Of a DNA stretch of 64,000 nucleotides, positions 22,626 through 35,700 are shown piece after piece. The notes below the pieces were generated by a model. The model saw nothing but the letters and a program-made list of their open reading frames with translations, was not told the DNA's origin and searched no databases. Both the position numbers and the translations under genes were made by a program. Positions within the stretch are counted from its first letter, which is position 1. Each line of letters begins with the position of its first letter. The DNA is from Peromyscus leucopus (taxonomy: Eukaryota; Chordata; Mammalia; Rodentia; Cricetidae), in the NCBI RefSeq assembly GCF_004664715.2, contig NC_051083.1, forward strand, positions 93,711,920 to 93,775,919, read 5' to 3'.

Positions 22626-22879
22626 TGTTATCCAAAACCTGCAGAGGAGAGCCCTTGATTCACAGCAAAGGACTATGCTATCCTTTCCTTTATAAGAAGC
22701 TGAACAGAAAGAGAACTTGCACTGTTCTTCAAGAAAGCCCTGGCTCTATGAGGTTTAATCAGTCAAAACACAATACACTATAATGCCAAAATCGGAAGGC
22801 TTAAGGAAGGGCTTTCTTGGTTAATAAGCTATTCAGGTACAGTAACTAAAAGTTAGTCCTCAAAAATTATCATTTTTCT

Positions 22880-23061
22880 ACATTGTTTTAATTGAGAATC
22901 CATGCAATATACTCTAATCATGGTTTCCCCTCCCCATCTCCTCCCAGATCCTCTCCACCTCCCCACACATCCAACTCCACACTTCTTTCTCTCTTTAGAA
23001 AACAAACAGGCAGATTAAAAAGAAAACTAAATATAAAATAAAATAAACAGAGAAAAAGCAC

Positions 23062-23103
<42 letters not shown>

Positions 23104-24530
23104 AAAAAATAAAACCCCCACAATATTGGAAACCATAATATATGTACAAAAGACCAGTGAGGATTTTAAAAAACTGCCCAAACAAAGTAATATGAGATTT
23201 AAAAAAACACCATTAAATTTGTTTTGTGTTGGCCATCTACTGCTAGGTGTAGGACCTGCCCTTGAGTCTGGTTTATATACACAGTGGGACTCCAGTGGAA
23301 AAAGCAGTTGTCAATTAAACAGCTTATTGGTCAGGGATGGGGGTGTATGTCCTTTTCCCCTCTCAGCACTGTGGCCCCATATGAACCAATGCAGGCCCTG
23401 TGCATGCTGCCACAAACTCTGTGAGTTTATATGTGTGTCTGTCCTGTGTCTGGAAGACATTGTTTCCTTACTGTCTTCCATCCCCTCTGTCTCTGACAAT
23501 CTTTCTGCTCCTTCTTCTGCAAGGCTCCCTGAGCCCTGAGGGGAGGGATTCGATAGAGACATACCACTTAGGACTGAGTGTTCCAAAGTCTCTCACTCTC
23601 TGCACGTCCAGTTGTGGGTCTCTGTATTTGTTCCCATCTACCTAGCTTCTCTGATGGTGGCTGAATATGACATTTATCTATGGGTATAGCAGAATGTCAT
23701 TAGGAGTCATTTTATTGCTGTGTTCCCTTAGCAAAACAGTAGAATTTGGTTTTCCCTAGGTCCATGGTCTACCTAGTCTCAGGTTCTTGACCACCAAGGC
23801 AGTGTCAGGCACAGGTTTCATCTCATGGAGTGGACACTAAATCCAATCAGATAGTGGTTGGTTAATCCCTCAATTTTGTGCCACTATTGCAGGAGGGTCA
23901 CCACTGTAGATCACAGGTTTTGTAGCTGGGTTGATGGTTACCTTTCTCCTCTGGTAACATGCACAGTATCTTCTAGTACCATGAACACTAGTCAGTAGGG
24001 GTAGGCACCAGCTCAACATTGCGGTGTTCAGTGAGTTGTATAGGTGTTATCTTCAGCAATAGGGCCTTCCCATCACTTTGTGGAGAGTAACCAATAGCCT
24101 TGGCAATAGCCTGGGTTGTTTGGGGATTCTCATGAGATACCTCTGGCCAATGATTCAACGAGATATAACCTATTCCTGATACTGGAGGTTTCACTTGCTG
24201 GAAGACGTCTAGTTGGGGCATTGCCTCCCCATTATTTGGTGACTCCTTTTAGATTTCCCTCTTGTATGTATATATTTTAAGAAGCGTCTACTGCAGTAAG
24301 TTCTCAAATGGCCCTTCATATGCTCCTTGGTGTTAGTTGTTCCTCCCTGTATTTCCCCTTTACCTCTCCTCATGTTATCCTCCTATTCCAGTCTGTCCCC
24401 TGTCTCTCCATAACTATACGTTCTATTTCTCCTTGCTAGGAAGATCCTTCCTTCTCATCTAGTCCCTTACTCTGTGCCTAACCTCTGTGGTTCTGTGGAT
24501 TGTAGCCTTTGGCAGGTATTTTCTGCCTGT
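22880..24530 (-). mobile_element. Rodent L1 3' region, antisense
   Basis: Antisense L1 3'-UTR blocks run in series: CTCCCAGATCCTCTCCACCTC, TTGGTCAGGGATGGGGGTG, CTTTGTGGAGAGTAACCAATA, and ACCTCTGTGGTTCTGTGGATT near 24480. Without interruption apart from the CA array, it is the longest single mobile element in the window. No ORF2 frame survives. The exact subfamily was not determined. Confidence 0.8.
23063..23102. repeat. Dinucleotide microsatellite (AC)n
   Basis: Forty bases of AC inside the L1 3' region, next to A-rich sequence. Confidence 0.97.
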
Positions 24531-26790
24531 TGCTTTTATTCTTAGGTGGAGTGTTCATCAACCTCACTTTTCTTTTCTGACCCCAGTTCGGGGAAGACTT
24601 TAAAATGCTGTCTTCTCTCTCAGCAGGAAGATGCAATTAGGCAGAATAAAAGGTGTCTCATTGTCCTGAGGCTGCAGTTAACATCTCTGGACACCTCCTG
24701 GCAGGGTGTTATGGGTTAACCAGGCCTCTATTCACATCCTTTCCTTTGTCTAGTGGCTTCTTGACCTAATTTCTGCCTTGCATCTAGGACTGATTGAATA
24801 GGTCTGAGCTGACACAAGAGGAGGACCTGGGGACTGCTCTCTCACACATCAGCCTGGTGCCTGTTGGTCCTAAGTTCTATGCTGAAGATACCCATTTCAG
24901 GCATCTAGGCAAAGCACCAGGGTAGATGTACTTTACTGCCTTCTCAGAAGCTCCCTGAGAGAACACTGAGGGGAAAAGTCTGTGCCCCTGCAAAGCCAGA
25001 CATGCGGGAAAGTCCTACTCACTAAGTTGACTATAGCCTTTTGCTTTCCCGTTAGCCTGTACTTGGGTTCATCTTCATGCCTTCTGCTACATATTTCCTG
25101 AACTGTTTGGTCTCTGGGCCTGTTTGTGCCCTCCCTCTCTATCGGTCCAGGTCTGGCACTTCCTCCAGGACCCAGCTGCAGGCCTAGCCTTCCCCTCCTG
25201 TTTCTGGAAATCAGCAGGGGTGCAACAAGAGCAAGTAAATAACTTGCATGATTGTTGCCAACTCTGAGATTGTCCTGGAGTTGACCAAAATCAGGGGCTG
25301 GGGGCATCCAAGGCTAGTGGCTCAGGCCATTGATGCTTAGTAGTCTCATAATGAGGAGGGTCTTGGCATGGTCCAACAGCTGAATGGGCACTCTTTTAGC
25401 TTCGAGAGGCTTTGCCCAGAGCCCTGTGCAGTCAGTGCCTGCCAAGCAGGCCCCAGGGAGATGCTATATGAGTCCTGGGTCTTTGCTGCTGGAGGCAGCT
25501 ACTTGGGAAATTCCCAGAAACTCCTGACCACACCTGCTCCCTTGTCTGTCCTCCAAGCTTTGTTTACAATTCAGTCCTTGGTAGACTAAAGGCTGGGATC
25601 CAAGAGAAGAAAAAAAATTGGGTAGCCAGGGAGCCTCTCCTGGCTTGGCCTTTTCTGCCCAGCTCTGTGGTCCAGCCTAGCCTCAAAGAGAGTGTGCACC
25701 GAGGAGAACAGTCCAGGCCTGCTGTTCCTTTCCCTGCCAACTCTACTTTTCCCATCACGACTCTGACCTCCTACTTTCTGCAGTTCTCTCCCAGTCCTCT
25801 TAGGCTTCTCTTAATCTCCTCTTTCACAACAAAAATCCAGTTTCTGGTGCCTGGAAAATGGGCCTACATCAGCAAAGTGTCCCAGGCCTTTCGTTCATAA
25901 TGTTTCCCATTTGTCGCTTGTCCACTGTATCCCCATCTGTGAACCGGGTAGGAGCATCATACTGTCAGTTTGGCATCATAGCAATCCTCCTCCCAGAAGA
26001 GTTCTGTCCTCTAAAGTGCTCTATCTGAAGGCTCTCATTACCATATGGTCCTTGAGCAGTGGTGGATGCCCTAAGGGTAACACTGGGGGCATCTGGCAAG
26101 CATCTAGAGGACAAGGGAAGAATTGGAAAGGACCTCCAAAAAGCTAAGGTGACAAGAGATGATGTCTCTAGTGTTTGCCTTCTCCAACCTTGTCCTTTTG
26201 CCTTCAAGTCTCCAAGGCCTTTCTGTCTCACTTCTCCTCCATCTTGTTGGCATTGCCTCTTTCCCTCTTGGCTCTGGCAGGCCCCTTTCCTGCTCAGCTG
26301 TCTTCTCTTCTCTTCTCTTCTTGATTGTCTTTCCCTTCATTCCTCATCCCTTTTCCTCCTGCTCAGTCAATCTGTCTTGGCATCCTTTAGAAATACTTGG
26401 TGTCATACATGGAGGTGGGGGCTGGGGTGCCCAGGGTTCTTTAGAATGACATGACAACTCCTTCAAGCTCCCATGAATATTTCATTGCTCTAGTTCCCCC
26501 TCACTGCCTCAGCCAGTGACAGGTGAGTGAGGGCTAAAATGTAAGGATCTCCCTACTAACTGCCACAGCTCAATTGCAGCAGCTTCAGATCTTGTGACCC
26601 AGAATGCCATATGGCATCAGCCTCACATCTGGAACAGCCCTAACATCTGTCACCAGACTGGCAGACCCAGCAAGGAGAGTTTAGGAGTGTGTCTGGACCT
26701 ATTAGGCAGCACGTCGGAATCTACTGAATGTGTAACCCTGAGGAGAAGAGGGAAGGCAAGAGGACAGCTGCAAAGAGGGTCCCCTATGGC
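24531..26790. other. Intronic sequence, mostly unique
   Basis: I found no supported exon. Frames on the minus strand at 24933-25307 and on the + strand at 26059-26454 lack splice or homology support. A TCTTCTCTTCTCTTC run occurs near 26303. Confidence 0.45.
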
Positions 26791-26794
26791 GGCT

Positions 26795-26842
26795 TCCTCC
26801 TCCTCCTCCTCCTCCTCCTCCTCCTCCTCCTCCTTCTTCTTC
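26795..26842. repeat. Trinucleotide microsatellite (TCC)n/(TTC)n
   Basis: About 13 TCC units pass into TTC units just before the antisense B1 that follows. It probably grew from the B1 tail side. Confidence 0.95.
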
Positions 26843-26849
26843 TCTTGAT

Positions 26850-27024
26850 TTTTGATTTTTCAAGATAGGGTTTCTCCGTGTAGTTTTGGCGCCTGCCCTG
26901 GATCTCACTCTGTAGACCAGGCTGGCCTCAAACTCACAGAGATCCTCCTGGCTCTGCCTCCCAAGTGCTGGGATTAAAGGCGTGTGCCGCCGCCCCCGCC
27001 GCCGCCGCCACCACCACCACCACC
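26850..27024 (-). mobile_element. B1 SINE, antisense, with (GCC)n/(ACC)n expansion at its head
   Basis: AGATAGGGTTTCTCCGTGTAG, TAGACCAGGCTGGCCTCAAAC and GTGCTGGGATTAAAGGCGTGT are nearly intact. The GCCACCACGCCCGGC end has become a run of GCC then ACC triplets at 26986-27024. Confidence 0.95.
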
Positions 27025-27599
27025 GGGCTCTCTCTATGGCTTCCTTTCAGAGATATTTTAGGCTTGGTCTTTGACCGAATTACTGCAAGCTCCCAAATAT
27101 TTGTAGAAGAACAGATGACTTCAGTAACTACACTTTCCCTCTTATGACAAATAACAGTAATTCCAGCCCACTAGGGGAAAGCTAGTTTAGACAATCCAAG
27201 AAAAGAATCCAGATACCAACAAATTTTCCCAAAGATGGTTCTTCAGGCTCAACTGAAGAGGAAATTGCAGGGCCATAAAGATTGGGAAGGAAGAGGGAGT
27301 TAGCCCAAGGAAAATAATCAACTCAGCCATAAGGAGACTCTCAGGAGTGGTAAGGACCATGGTCTCTTCCTACCCAACCCAGTGCTTCTGGCCATTCTGA
27401 AAAGATGATTGCATACCCTTTAAAGAAAATTCCTTCCCTCTGAGGGAAATTCTGTTCTATTTCTAACTCTCAAAGGACTTGGAGCCCTACTGTCTTTTGT
27501 TCCTTCCTGTATTGTAGTCTTGGACTCCATTCTCTCCTTACATTGGTCTTTGGCCAGATACATTGAAAAGTGTCTCCTTTGGGCCAGATCCGCTGCTGA

Positions 27600-28155
27600 G
27601 ATTTGGATACAACATATATCTCCCAAAGATGCGTGAGTTGAAGGTTTGGTACCCAACTAGTGGATCTGATTGGATCCTAAGATATCTAATCTGATCAATA
27701 CATTAATACTTGGTAGATTCATAAATCAATGGTTTTGGAGGAGGTGTCAATAAAGGCGCTAGTTGGAAGAAGTGGGTCAATGGGTGTATGTGCTGCAAAG
27801 AAGTGTCCTGTCATCTGTCCATTCCTGTCTTTCTGCTTCTTGTTTGCCTTGAGGAGAGCTGCTTTGTTCTACTCTGTACTCTCCACCACAAGCCACATCC
27901 TCACCACAGGCCTACAGGCAGCATGGCCGACTTTCTAGGAAAGGCCTTTGTGAGGAGGTGATATTTAAGAAGAGACCTAAAGGATGAAAGAGCATCTATG
28001 TGAAGAATGAGGAAAGAGATTTCCTTGAAAGAATGGAGTACCATGTGAGCATGTACTGAAACCTGCAAAACCATGGACCAAAAATAAGTGTTCCTCTTAT
28101 TAAGTTGTTTTTCTTGAGTATCTATTATAGAAACTAGAGTCTGACCAATATGATC
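27600..28155 (+). mobile_element. Old interspersed repeat, interrupted (class unassigned)
   Basis: GATCTGATTGGATCCTAAGA, TAGTTGGAAGAAGTGGGTCAA and TCCTCACCACAGGCCTACAGG on the left join in sense with AAACCTGCAAAACCATGGACC and TTATTAAGTTGTTTTTCTTG on the right. This is the recalled order of a dispersed mammalian element. A roughly 120-base foreign block (27935-28055) separates the halves. Confidence 0.5.
27935..28055 (+). repeat. Direct duplicate of 28457-28575
   Basis: This block and 28457-28575 share GCCTTTGTGAG, GTGATATTTAAG, TAAAGGAT and GGAAAGAG in the same order at roughly 80 percent identity by eye, about 520 bases apart. The second copy lies within the larger element at 28260-28760. 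The first lies inside another repeat. Confidence 0.7.
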
Positions 28156-28259
28156 ACCATCTATGAGTCTGACTTTCACAGGGTGAACCACAGCCAGTAG
28201 CCAGTTGACAATTAATTGCGTGGAATGGCCAGAGATTCTGTGTGCCTCAAAATTACTTC

Positions 28260-28760
28260 TACTCACTTATGCATTGGTTCACTTAGAAAACAACACTAAG
28301 CACCAACTATGTGCCAAACACGTAATAGGTATACTGTTCAACAAAAGAGACCCAGTCCCAACTCATAGGGTTTATAGCAAAATAGCCACAAAACACATAA
28401 TTACAAAGTGTGATGAGTCTCATGAAGGAAATAACAGGCCACAATAATAGGGCAGTTTACAGGAAAAGCCTTTGTGAGAGAGTGATATTTAAGCATAGAA
28501 ATAAAGGATAAAAGATCAGCCATGTGGAAAATAGGAAAGAGGTTTCCAGAAAACAGAATACCAAATGGGCTGGCCTTGAGATGGCAAAGAACTTGTTTGG
28601 TGTGGTGAGAAACTCAACAGTAGCTAATGGGACCATATTGTAACAGTCAATAATAAGAATAGCACTGGGGAGAAGGGCATGTGAGCCATGGAAAATAAGT
28701 TTCAGTGCTGTTTACAAGCCATGGAGAATGTCAACAGGGTTTTCAACAATGGAATGACTA
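28260..28760 (+). mobile_element. Old mammalian interspersed repeat (class unassigned)
   Basis: CACCAACTATGTGCCAAACAC, then TGATATTTAAGCATAGAAATA and a distal CAAGCCATGGAGAATGTCAAC follow the order of a widespread ancient repeat. A second copy sits at 42840-43335, with shorter pieces at 49290 and 61000. Confidence 0.6.
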
Positions 28761-29929
28761 GCTCTAGTCTTGACTCTTGCAACACCTATAAATGCCAAAT
28801 TTAGAAGGGGACAGCAGTGACACGGGAAGGCCAATAGGGAGGCAGATGCAGCAATCCACAGGCGAAGTGATGGCAGTTTGCATCAGTGACAGCCATGGAG
28901 CCAGAGAGAATTGGACAGATTCTGGATGTGTTTTGAAGTGACAGCTGACAGTACCTACTGAGAAATTGGATGTCAGGGATGAAGGAGGAAAGACAGGCTT
29001 CAAGAAGGACTCGGGTTTCCAGCTCGACTCGGTGCCACGTACTGAGATGAAAAATGCTGAATGAGGTTTGGGAGGGAAAAAAAAAATCAAGAGCTCAGTT
29101 TCAGCAATGTTAAGTTTGAGATTCCTGAGAAATATAAAACTAGAAATGCTTAAGTCTAAGAGTTTGGGAGCTCCTGAAGAAGAGTGAGTAGAAGGTAAGC
29201 TTGGAGATTATGGCACTGGAGATTTGGGAGTTAGTACAATACTTGATAATGTCTAGGTACGGCAATGAAGTGACAGAAGTTGTTTTCGGTGGCTTCCCCT
29301 TCACCTGTAGATGTTGAATTCACCAATAGTGGTATCAGAACTAGGCATGGGCCCACCATTTCATAACTATTATGAAAACAAAACAACAAACAGAAAAATA
29401 AGTCATAGCTAGAAAGAAGTGGTATAGCCATTGAGACATTATGGCCATTCCTAAAAAAAATAATAATTATAATTATAGAGTTCTCATACTATCTGGGAAG
29501 TCCACTTCTAAGTTGGGTTAATCACTTTTTCATTGGTGTACACAATGTTTCAGAGAAATAATTTTTAAAGAGGATGAATTTGTTTCTGATCGTGGTTTCA
29601 TAGATTTCAGTACACAAGCGGCTGATTCCACTGACTTTAGGCTCATGGCACAGCAGCAACGCCATGGAGGAAGGGCGCGACAAAGGACATCCGCACATCA
29701 TGGCAGTCAGGAAACCAAAAGAGAAGCGAAAAGGGGCAAGATTACATCACTCTGGGGTACTCCTCTTGTGACTTCTTTACTCATTCAAACAAGGCCCCCA
29801 CCTCCCACTTTCTACCACCTCGTGAGAACACCATCACATTATATATTCATCAAAGGATCAATCCATTGGTTGACTCAGATCATGGAATCTAATCACTTTC
29901 CAAATAGCAACCAAGCCCTGGAGGTATGA
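28761..29929. other. Intronic sequence, nothing recognised
   Basis: Purine-rich and without a supported exon. An AATAATAATTATAATTAT patch lies at 29460. Confidence 0.4.
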
Positions 29930-30350
29930 GCCTTTAGGAGAAACCAAAACATGGGTCTAATCCCCCTAAAAGTGAAATCAAAGATCCAGCAGATATTTAT
30001 ACATCTGTATGCATAGCAGCATTATTCGAAGTAAGCAAATGTTGGGAACAATCAGTGTCCATCACAGATGAATAAAATGTGGCACATACATAGAATATGA
30101 TTGAGTCTTAAGAGGAAGGAGGTGCTGACACAGGCTACAATATGGATGAATCCTGAAGACATTCTGCTCTCTGAAATATGCCAAACACGTAAGTTTCTGT
30201 TTGTGAAGAGGAATGCTTTCTGGAGATGGGCAGTTGTGAGATTTGCAAAACAATGTGAGTGATTTTAATGTCACAGAACTAATTGTACAAGTAAAAATGG
30301 CTGAAGTTGTAAATTTCAAGTTATGCATATTGTACCAAGATTTCTTTTTA
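29930..30350 (+). mobile_element. L1M-type LINE 3' ORF2/UTR fragment
   Basis: GCATAGCAGCATTATTCGAAG, CAGTGTCCATCACAGATGAAT, CAATATGGATGAATCCTGAAG and ATGGGCAGTTGTGAG follow the 3' end of old mammalian L1M elements in sense orientation. Confidence 0.8.
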
Positions 30351-31249
30351 AAAAGAATGGAGGCGGGAGATCACATATGATTTGGAACGAAAGTTCTCAG
30401 TGACTTTGGGACCTGCCTAGAAAGTCCACAGGTAACACTGAAAAGGGAGGAAGGCTGGCAACAGGCAAGTTCCTCAGAAGGTGGGGGCATTTCAGAAGAA
30501 AGAACTAGTGGCCTAGAGAGAGCACTTGTAAGTACAGGAGGTCTACCTCCCCTGCAGGTCCTGAGCGACTGAGATTCCAGAGAGAGAAACAAAAACAATT
30601 TTCAAAAATAAGCAGCTTCCACCTGAAAATGCAGGCCTTAGGAGCTAGACAGATCCCTATCAAGCAAACAGATAGGGAAAGGGGCCACAGATACATAAGA
30701 AAGACAGCAAACCAGAGCTTTTCCTCACCCTCCTGACTGGAGATAAAGCCCTGGTGAAATCCCCCCTCCCTCCCGCCTCCAGCTGACCAGTCCTAAGTAT
30801 ATTTACTTGAAGCCGCGGGCCTGCCAGTTCAACCTTTCTTTGGCTAAGCTGACCAATCCAAAATGAGGAGAGGGGAACGTTCCAAGGCAACCAAAAGCAT
30901 TTCAAACTTCCAGCCATCAAGGGGAGGAGGTGGGGCTTGCTTTCTTCATCGCCTGCTCACTTACACAGCAACAGAAAGAAGGTCTCCGTTTGGAAGGAAG
31001 ATGCCAGGCCATTTTGGAAGGGAAACTGAGAGAACAGGAGAGTATGCTCCTGACTAGGAGCTTCCAAGGCCACAAAAGAAGGGTGGTGTTAGATCGTGGA
31101 CAGGTCATTACAAAACCTCTCAGCCAATGGCTTCACCTTCTGCAGTTTTAATTACCTTCAGTCAGCTGGAGCCCAACAACACCAAGTGAAAATTTCCAAA
31201 AGTAAATAATTCATACCTTCAAAATAATTTTTATTATCGTACTGTCTTG
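30351..31249. other. Intronic sequence, nothing recognised
   Basis: Several overlapping chance frames on both strands occur at 30.4-31.1 kb, but none has splice or homology support. Confidence 0.4.
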
Positions 31250-31608
31250 CTGGTCTGTTGCTATGAAGAGACACCATAAGCAAAGCAACTTATAAAAGAA
31301 AGCATTTAATTGGGGGCTTGCTTACAGTTTCCGAGGCTGAGTCCATGACCATCATGGTGGGGCGTATGGCAGCAGGCAGGCAGGCATGGTGCTGGAGCAG
31401 TAGCTGAGAACTTACATGCTGATTCTCAAATTGGAGGCAGAGAGAGAGAGACTGGGTCCGGCAAGGGCCCGCCACCAGTGACAAACCTCCTCCAACAAGG
31501 CCACACCTCCTAATCATTCTCCAAACAGTTTCACCAACTGGAGACCAAGCTTTCAAATATAATCAAATGGCCCGTGGGGGCCATTCTCATTCAAACCGCC
31601 ACAAGCGC
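31250..31608 (-). mobile_element. Rodent interspersed repeat (class unassigned)
   Basis: TTGCTATGAAGAGACACCATA, GGGGCTTGCTTACAGTTTCC, TCCTCCAACAAGGCCACACCT and GGGGCCATTCTCATTCAAACC is a series common in rodent genomes. I cannot name the family reliably. Orientation is tentative. Confidence 0.65.
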
Positions 31609-31654
31609 TTTGCTACAGTCAGTCTCATTTCTTTTGTTTTCTTTTTTTCTTTTT

Positions 31655-31782
31655 TTTAGTCAGGACTCTCACTGTCTACCCCAGGTTGGTCTGAAACTTG
31701 TTACATAACCAGGCTGGCCACAAATTCCTAAGCACTTAACCTCTGGAGTACTGGGATTATGGATGTGAACCAATAAACCCAT
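31655..31782 (-). mobile_element. B1 SINE, antisense (old)
   Basis: TCTACCCCAGGTTGGTCTG, ATAACCAGGCTGGCCACAAA and GGAGTACTGGGATTATGGATG in antisense order. Confidence 0.8.
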
Positions 31783-32612
31783 CTTCTTTTTTATCTTTGT
31801 TAATCTTTTACTGTGCCTCACTCATTAAATTAAACTTTGTCATAGGGATGTAAGTACAGGGAAATAACCACAATATAGAGAGAGTTTAATGTTATCTTTG
31901 ATTTAAGGTAACCTTGGGTGGAAGGGTTGTCTTAGAATAAGAGGAGGTCAGGTCTGTGCCTAGCATCCCTGATGTCACTTACTGGTGTGGCGGCTTCAAA
32001 GACATTTGCTCTTAAAGACAGCACTGAAACAGCCTTTAGTTCACTTGGGAAGGAACAGTCCACAGAGCTGACCTCACTACATTTTGATAATCTGCTAGGT
32101 TCATAGGTTCCTGGCAAAAAAACATAGAGTAATTGGCAGACCTGGGTTTATGTTGCAGTTCCACATGGCTTCTAAGTATATATTCTTTAGCAGATTGCAT
32201 GATCTCTTTTGTCAAATGTTCCTTAACTGTAAAATAGTCATGGTACTGCCTAGCTTAGGAGGTTGCCATAAAGATGGAGGGGATAATACATGAATAGACC
32301 CTGGAGCAGGGTAAGTCCTCAATAAACACCTAAATCTGTTACTTAGCTGTATCCTTCCTTTCAGCTTCTAACTACCTGACTCCCAGATGTTTCTAGTCCT
32401 TGGGATGACCAGATTCTCCAGTAGGGCCAAATAAAGCCATATTTTTCTTCTCCTTGCTCCAATGTGACCTTCCCTGTCTCATTTCATAAATATTTTGTGC
32501 TCTCCATATTAATTCCTCAGATATATCTGATTCAGCCATCCAGAGCTTTGTTTACAAAAATTAACGTGTCCGTGATAGGTGATAATGGGTTTTTACTCAT
32601 TTGGTTTTTAGT

Positions 32613-32740
32613 AGTTTTGAAGCAAGGTCTCGTGTAGACTAGGCTGGCCTCTGTAGCTGAGGATGACCTTGAACTCTTGATCTTCCTGTCTCTTGGTCCC
32701 AACTCCTGAGATTACACATGTGTGCCACCACCCCTGGCAA
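32613..32740 (-). mobile_element. B1 SINE, antisense
   Basis: AAGCAAGGTCTCGTGTAGACT, GATGACCTTGAACTCTTGATC and GATTACACATGTGTGCCACCA. Confidence 0.85.
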
Positions 32741-35700
32741 CAGTTATGCTTTAACTGGGACCTTCAAGGGTGCAAAACAAAACAGAGTAAAAGCACTGAC
32801 GTAGTCTCCGATCTGACTGTGGCTCTCCCGCTGTCTAAGGATAATGTCCTTGCATCCCAAATTACAGTCAGCAGTGGCATCACCCTGGACTAGGTCAGAA
32901 TGTCAGAGATGACTACAGACCTGCTGCCTCAGAATAATTTGCTAATACCCCCACCTGACCCATGTGCACATTAAAATTTGAGCAGCACTACATAGTAAGA
33001 AGCAGCTAGCTGAAAGGAGAGGTGAGGGCACCTTTACCAGGGGAAAGAGGTTCACACCCAGAGGAGCTATCTCAGAGCTCTGGAGATGGGGTTCCTGTTA
33101 CTGCCACCTGGAATCCATGGCATCTCATAGGTACCCAGCTGCTTGCCTGCTGTGCTGGATCTTTGGAGTTTCCAGGAGAGTCAGGCTCCAGTTACTGGAA
33201 TCAGAGGGCTAATTGGCGCCACATGGCTCCAAATCCTGCCAGTTTCAAGGAGAATGACAAGACTCCCCAAGGAGCCAACCAAATGTAAAGAAAAAAGAGC
33301 CAAAGGCAAGGAGGGATGGAGAGCTAAAAGCCAGCGCCTGGAAATGTAACTGTAACATTTTAGTTCTCCTGCCCCAAAGCGCAGAAAGATAGAGCATTAG
33401 CTCAGAACCATTTCATTGCCTTGCCAGTTCATCTGTCTTTAGCCACATCTGCCTAGCAACAGTTGTTAGCGTGAACTCCAGCTCCTGGTTTGTCTTTGGT
33501 CAGTGATGGAGGTCAGGTTAGTCCACAGAGAAATCAAAGCATTCAAATGGAGTCAGTTTGTCTGATAGTTTGGGCCAGGAAATGGGCTGCCCAGCTAACA
33601 AAGGAGCAGAGTGCATTGTGGGGCTGTCTCTTAAAAAGAAAGGGTGTGGGAAGGTCCCAAAGCTGTGTGACTTTGGGTGAAGGTTCATTTTCGGTTCCCT
33701 TTCTCTGTTCCTCTGGCCACCCTGAATAATGCTACCCGTAATATTGTCACCTCTACATCCATATGCTATACTTAACCTTCTAAGTGCTTTCTTCTGTAGC
33801 CATGATCTCATCTCATTCTCCCAACAACACAAAGTGAACAGGATCAGAGACAGGTTAATTATAATGTGTGCTGAGCATCCAGGCCTGGCCAGGACATGGC
33901 ATGTTACTATTCACAGGGTTGGAGCCAGCTTGAAATGGAAATTCTGGGTGATAAGGGGTCCAGGACTCTGAAAGCATGTAGCTGATGGTGCTGGGATTTT
34001 GGGACTTTCCAAGGAGATTTGGCTCCAGCTGGATCACGGATGTGCTCAGCCTCTGTGGGTATCTCCTCCTACCTTGAGGGCTGGGGGAGGAGCCGTCACC
34101 TCGCCTCTTTGGCAGGACAGATAGCAGCTGTGAGGAGATAGTGGATGTGAAAGTACTTTTTCTCAAATGAGATAATAGGTGTCAATATGCAAAGAAGCAC
34201 ATGGACCTAAAGGTTGTTACTATGAGGCAGAAGGCAAAGGCTAGAACTTTTTCTTGGATGGCTGAATGAAGAGGGCCACCCTGGTGTAGGATGAGCAGAT
34301 GCTTTAGAGACACTGTGTAGAAAAGGGGACAGAATGAAGGTGCTGTATGCTTGGGAGCAAACAACAGAAGAAGATGGCAGATGCCAGAAATAAAGCAATG
34401 GGGGGCTCATGAGCTTTGGCTGCTTCCTAATTTGTTCAGGGTTACCCTGTTTGGAGAGACCAGAAGCCAAATGTCTTTCAAAGTCAAATTGCCTAGTTTC
34501 CCCAGGAAGGCAGTCACGTGGCCCTTGGACAGCTGCGCTCCTCTCATCCATCACTGCTTGCCTCCAGTGTCCCTCAGAAGTCTCCAGACACTTAGCAAAT
34601 TTCCGAGGGACTGGGCTGCAGACGCTAAAAGATGCAGCAGACCTTAGGAGGGAAGGAAGACCTCCCATTGGATTATCAAATGCCCCCCCTAGATTGTTAA
34701 TAGAGGAGTCTCCCCCGACCCAAGACATGTGGGAAGGCCTAAGCACTGGGAGGCATCCGATACTTGTAGAATTGAGAAAGATCCAGCTAGGGACAGTTAG
34801 TCCAGCTCAGAAACAACCTTAATGAGGAACACAATGTGATTCGATTTCACCTGGAAACACACCTTTTATGGTGGAGAATAGCTGGGTCGCCTGCGAGAGA
34901 GAGCTTGGGTTCCCATCTCTCTCCACAGTGTGCCTTTTCCTGGCCTCCCCAAACCATTCCCACACCCTCCATGGCACCCTCTCCAGCTTCTCTACTCTTT
35001 CCTCTGAATATACAAGGTTGACTTAGTCGTCAAGTTCATCTACTGTTCTCAATCCTACTCTAATTCCTGTGTGCACTGGATCCTCGTCTTTTCTCTTCCA
35101 GCTAGACTGGTAGCTCTTCGTAGCCAAAGACCTAGAGCTTCTCAGTGTCCTCAAGGGCTCTGGACTGCCTGAGTAGGTACTCAATAAATACTCGTTGATT
35201 GCCCCCATGTGAGTCAGAAGAATAAAGCAAAGCACGTCACAAAAGGCTTTCAGCTTGTTGGTTGCTCTGGCTCCAAGAGCGACTGTTTTAATCAGTAATG
35301 GTGGTACCTCAAGGTCCACTGAAGGCTGAAGTGTCCCCAGCTTCACGAAAAGCAGAGGGAGGGAAAATCTGGGTTGTCAGTGCTTGGGATGGGAGGGTGA
35401 GTACAGGATAGTACAGGATAATTCCACAGTATACCTGCAGTCTCTTTGCTCCCCAGGCCAGGGGCTGTGCAGCCCAACAGCTTCTCAAGCATCCGCCCTG
35501 CTCCAATGGGTGTCCACATCAGCACCCAGTTCAGGGCATCCCGGGAAGAGGCTTTTTATCATCTTTGAGACTAGGCGCCAGAGACAAAGGCTCAATTGAG
35601 TAGCGACCTCAAGGCTGAGGCAAGATGGTAGCCCAAAACAGTGCTCTCTGGCTCCCTTCAATGCTAAACTTGTGCCTGCCAGCAAGAACAGAAGTCAGAA

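Noticed and set aside
34207..34746. 179-codon open frame on the minus strand
   Set aside because: No recognisable domain, no polyadenylation or splice context, and overlapping chance frames on the other strand. Likely random.
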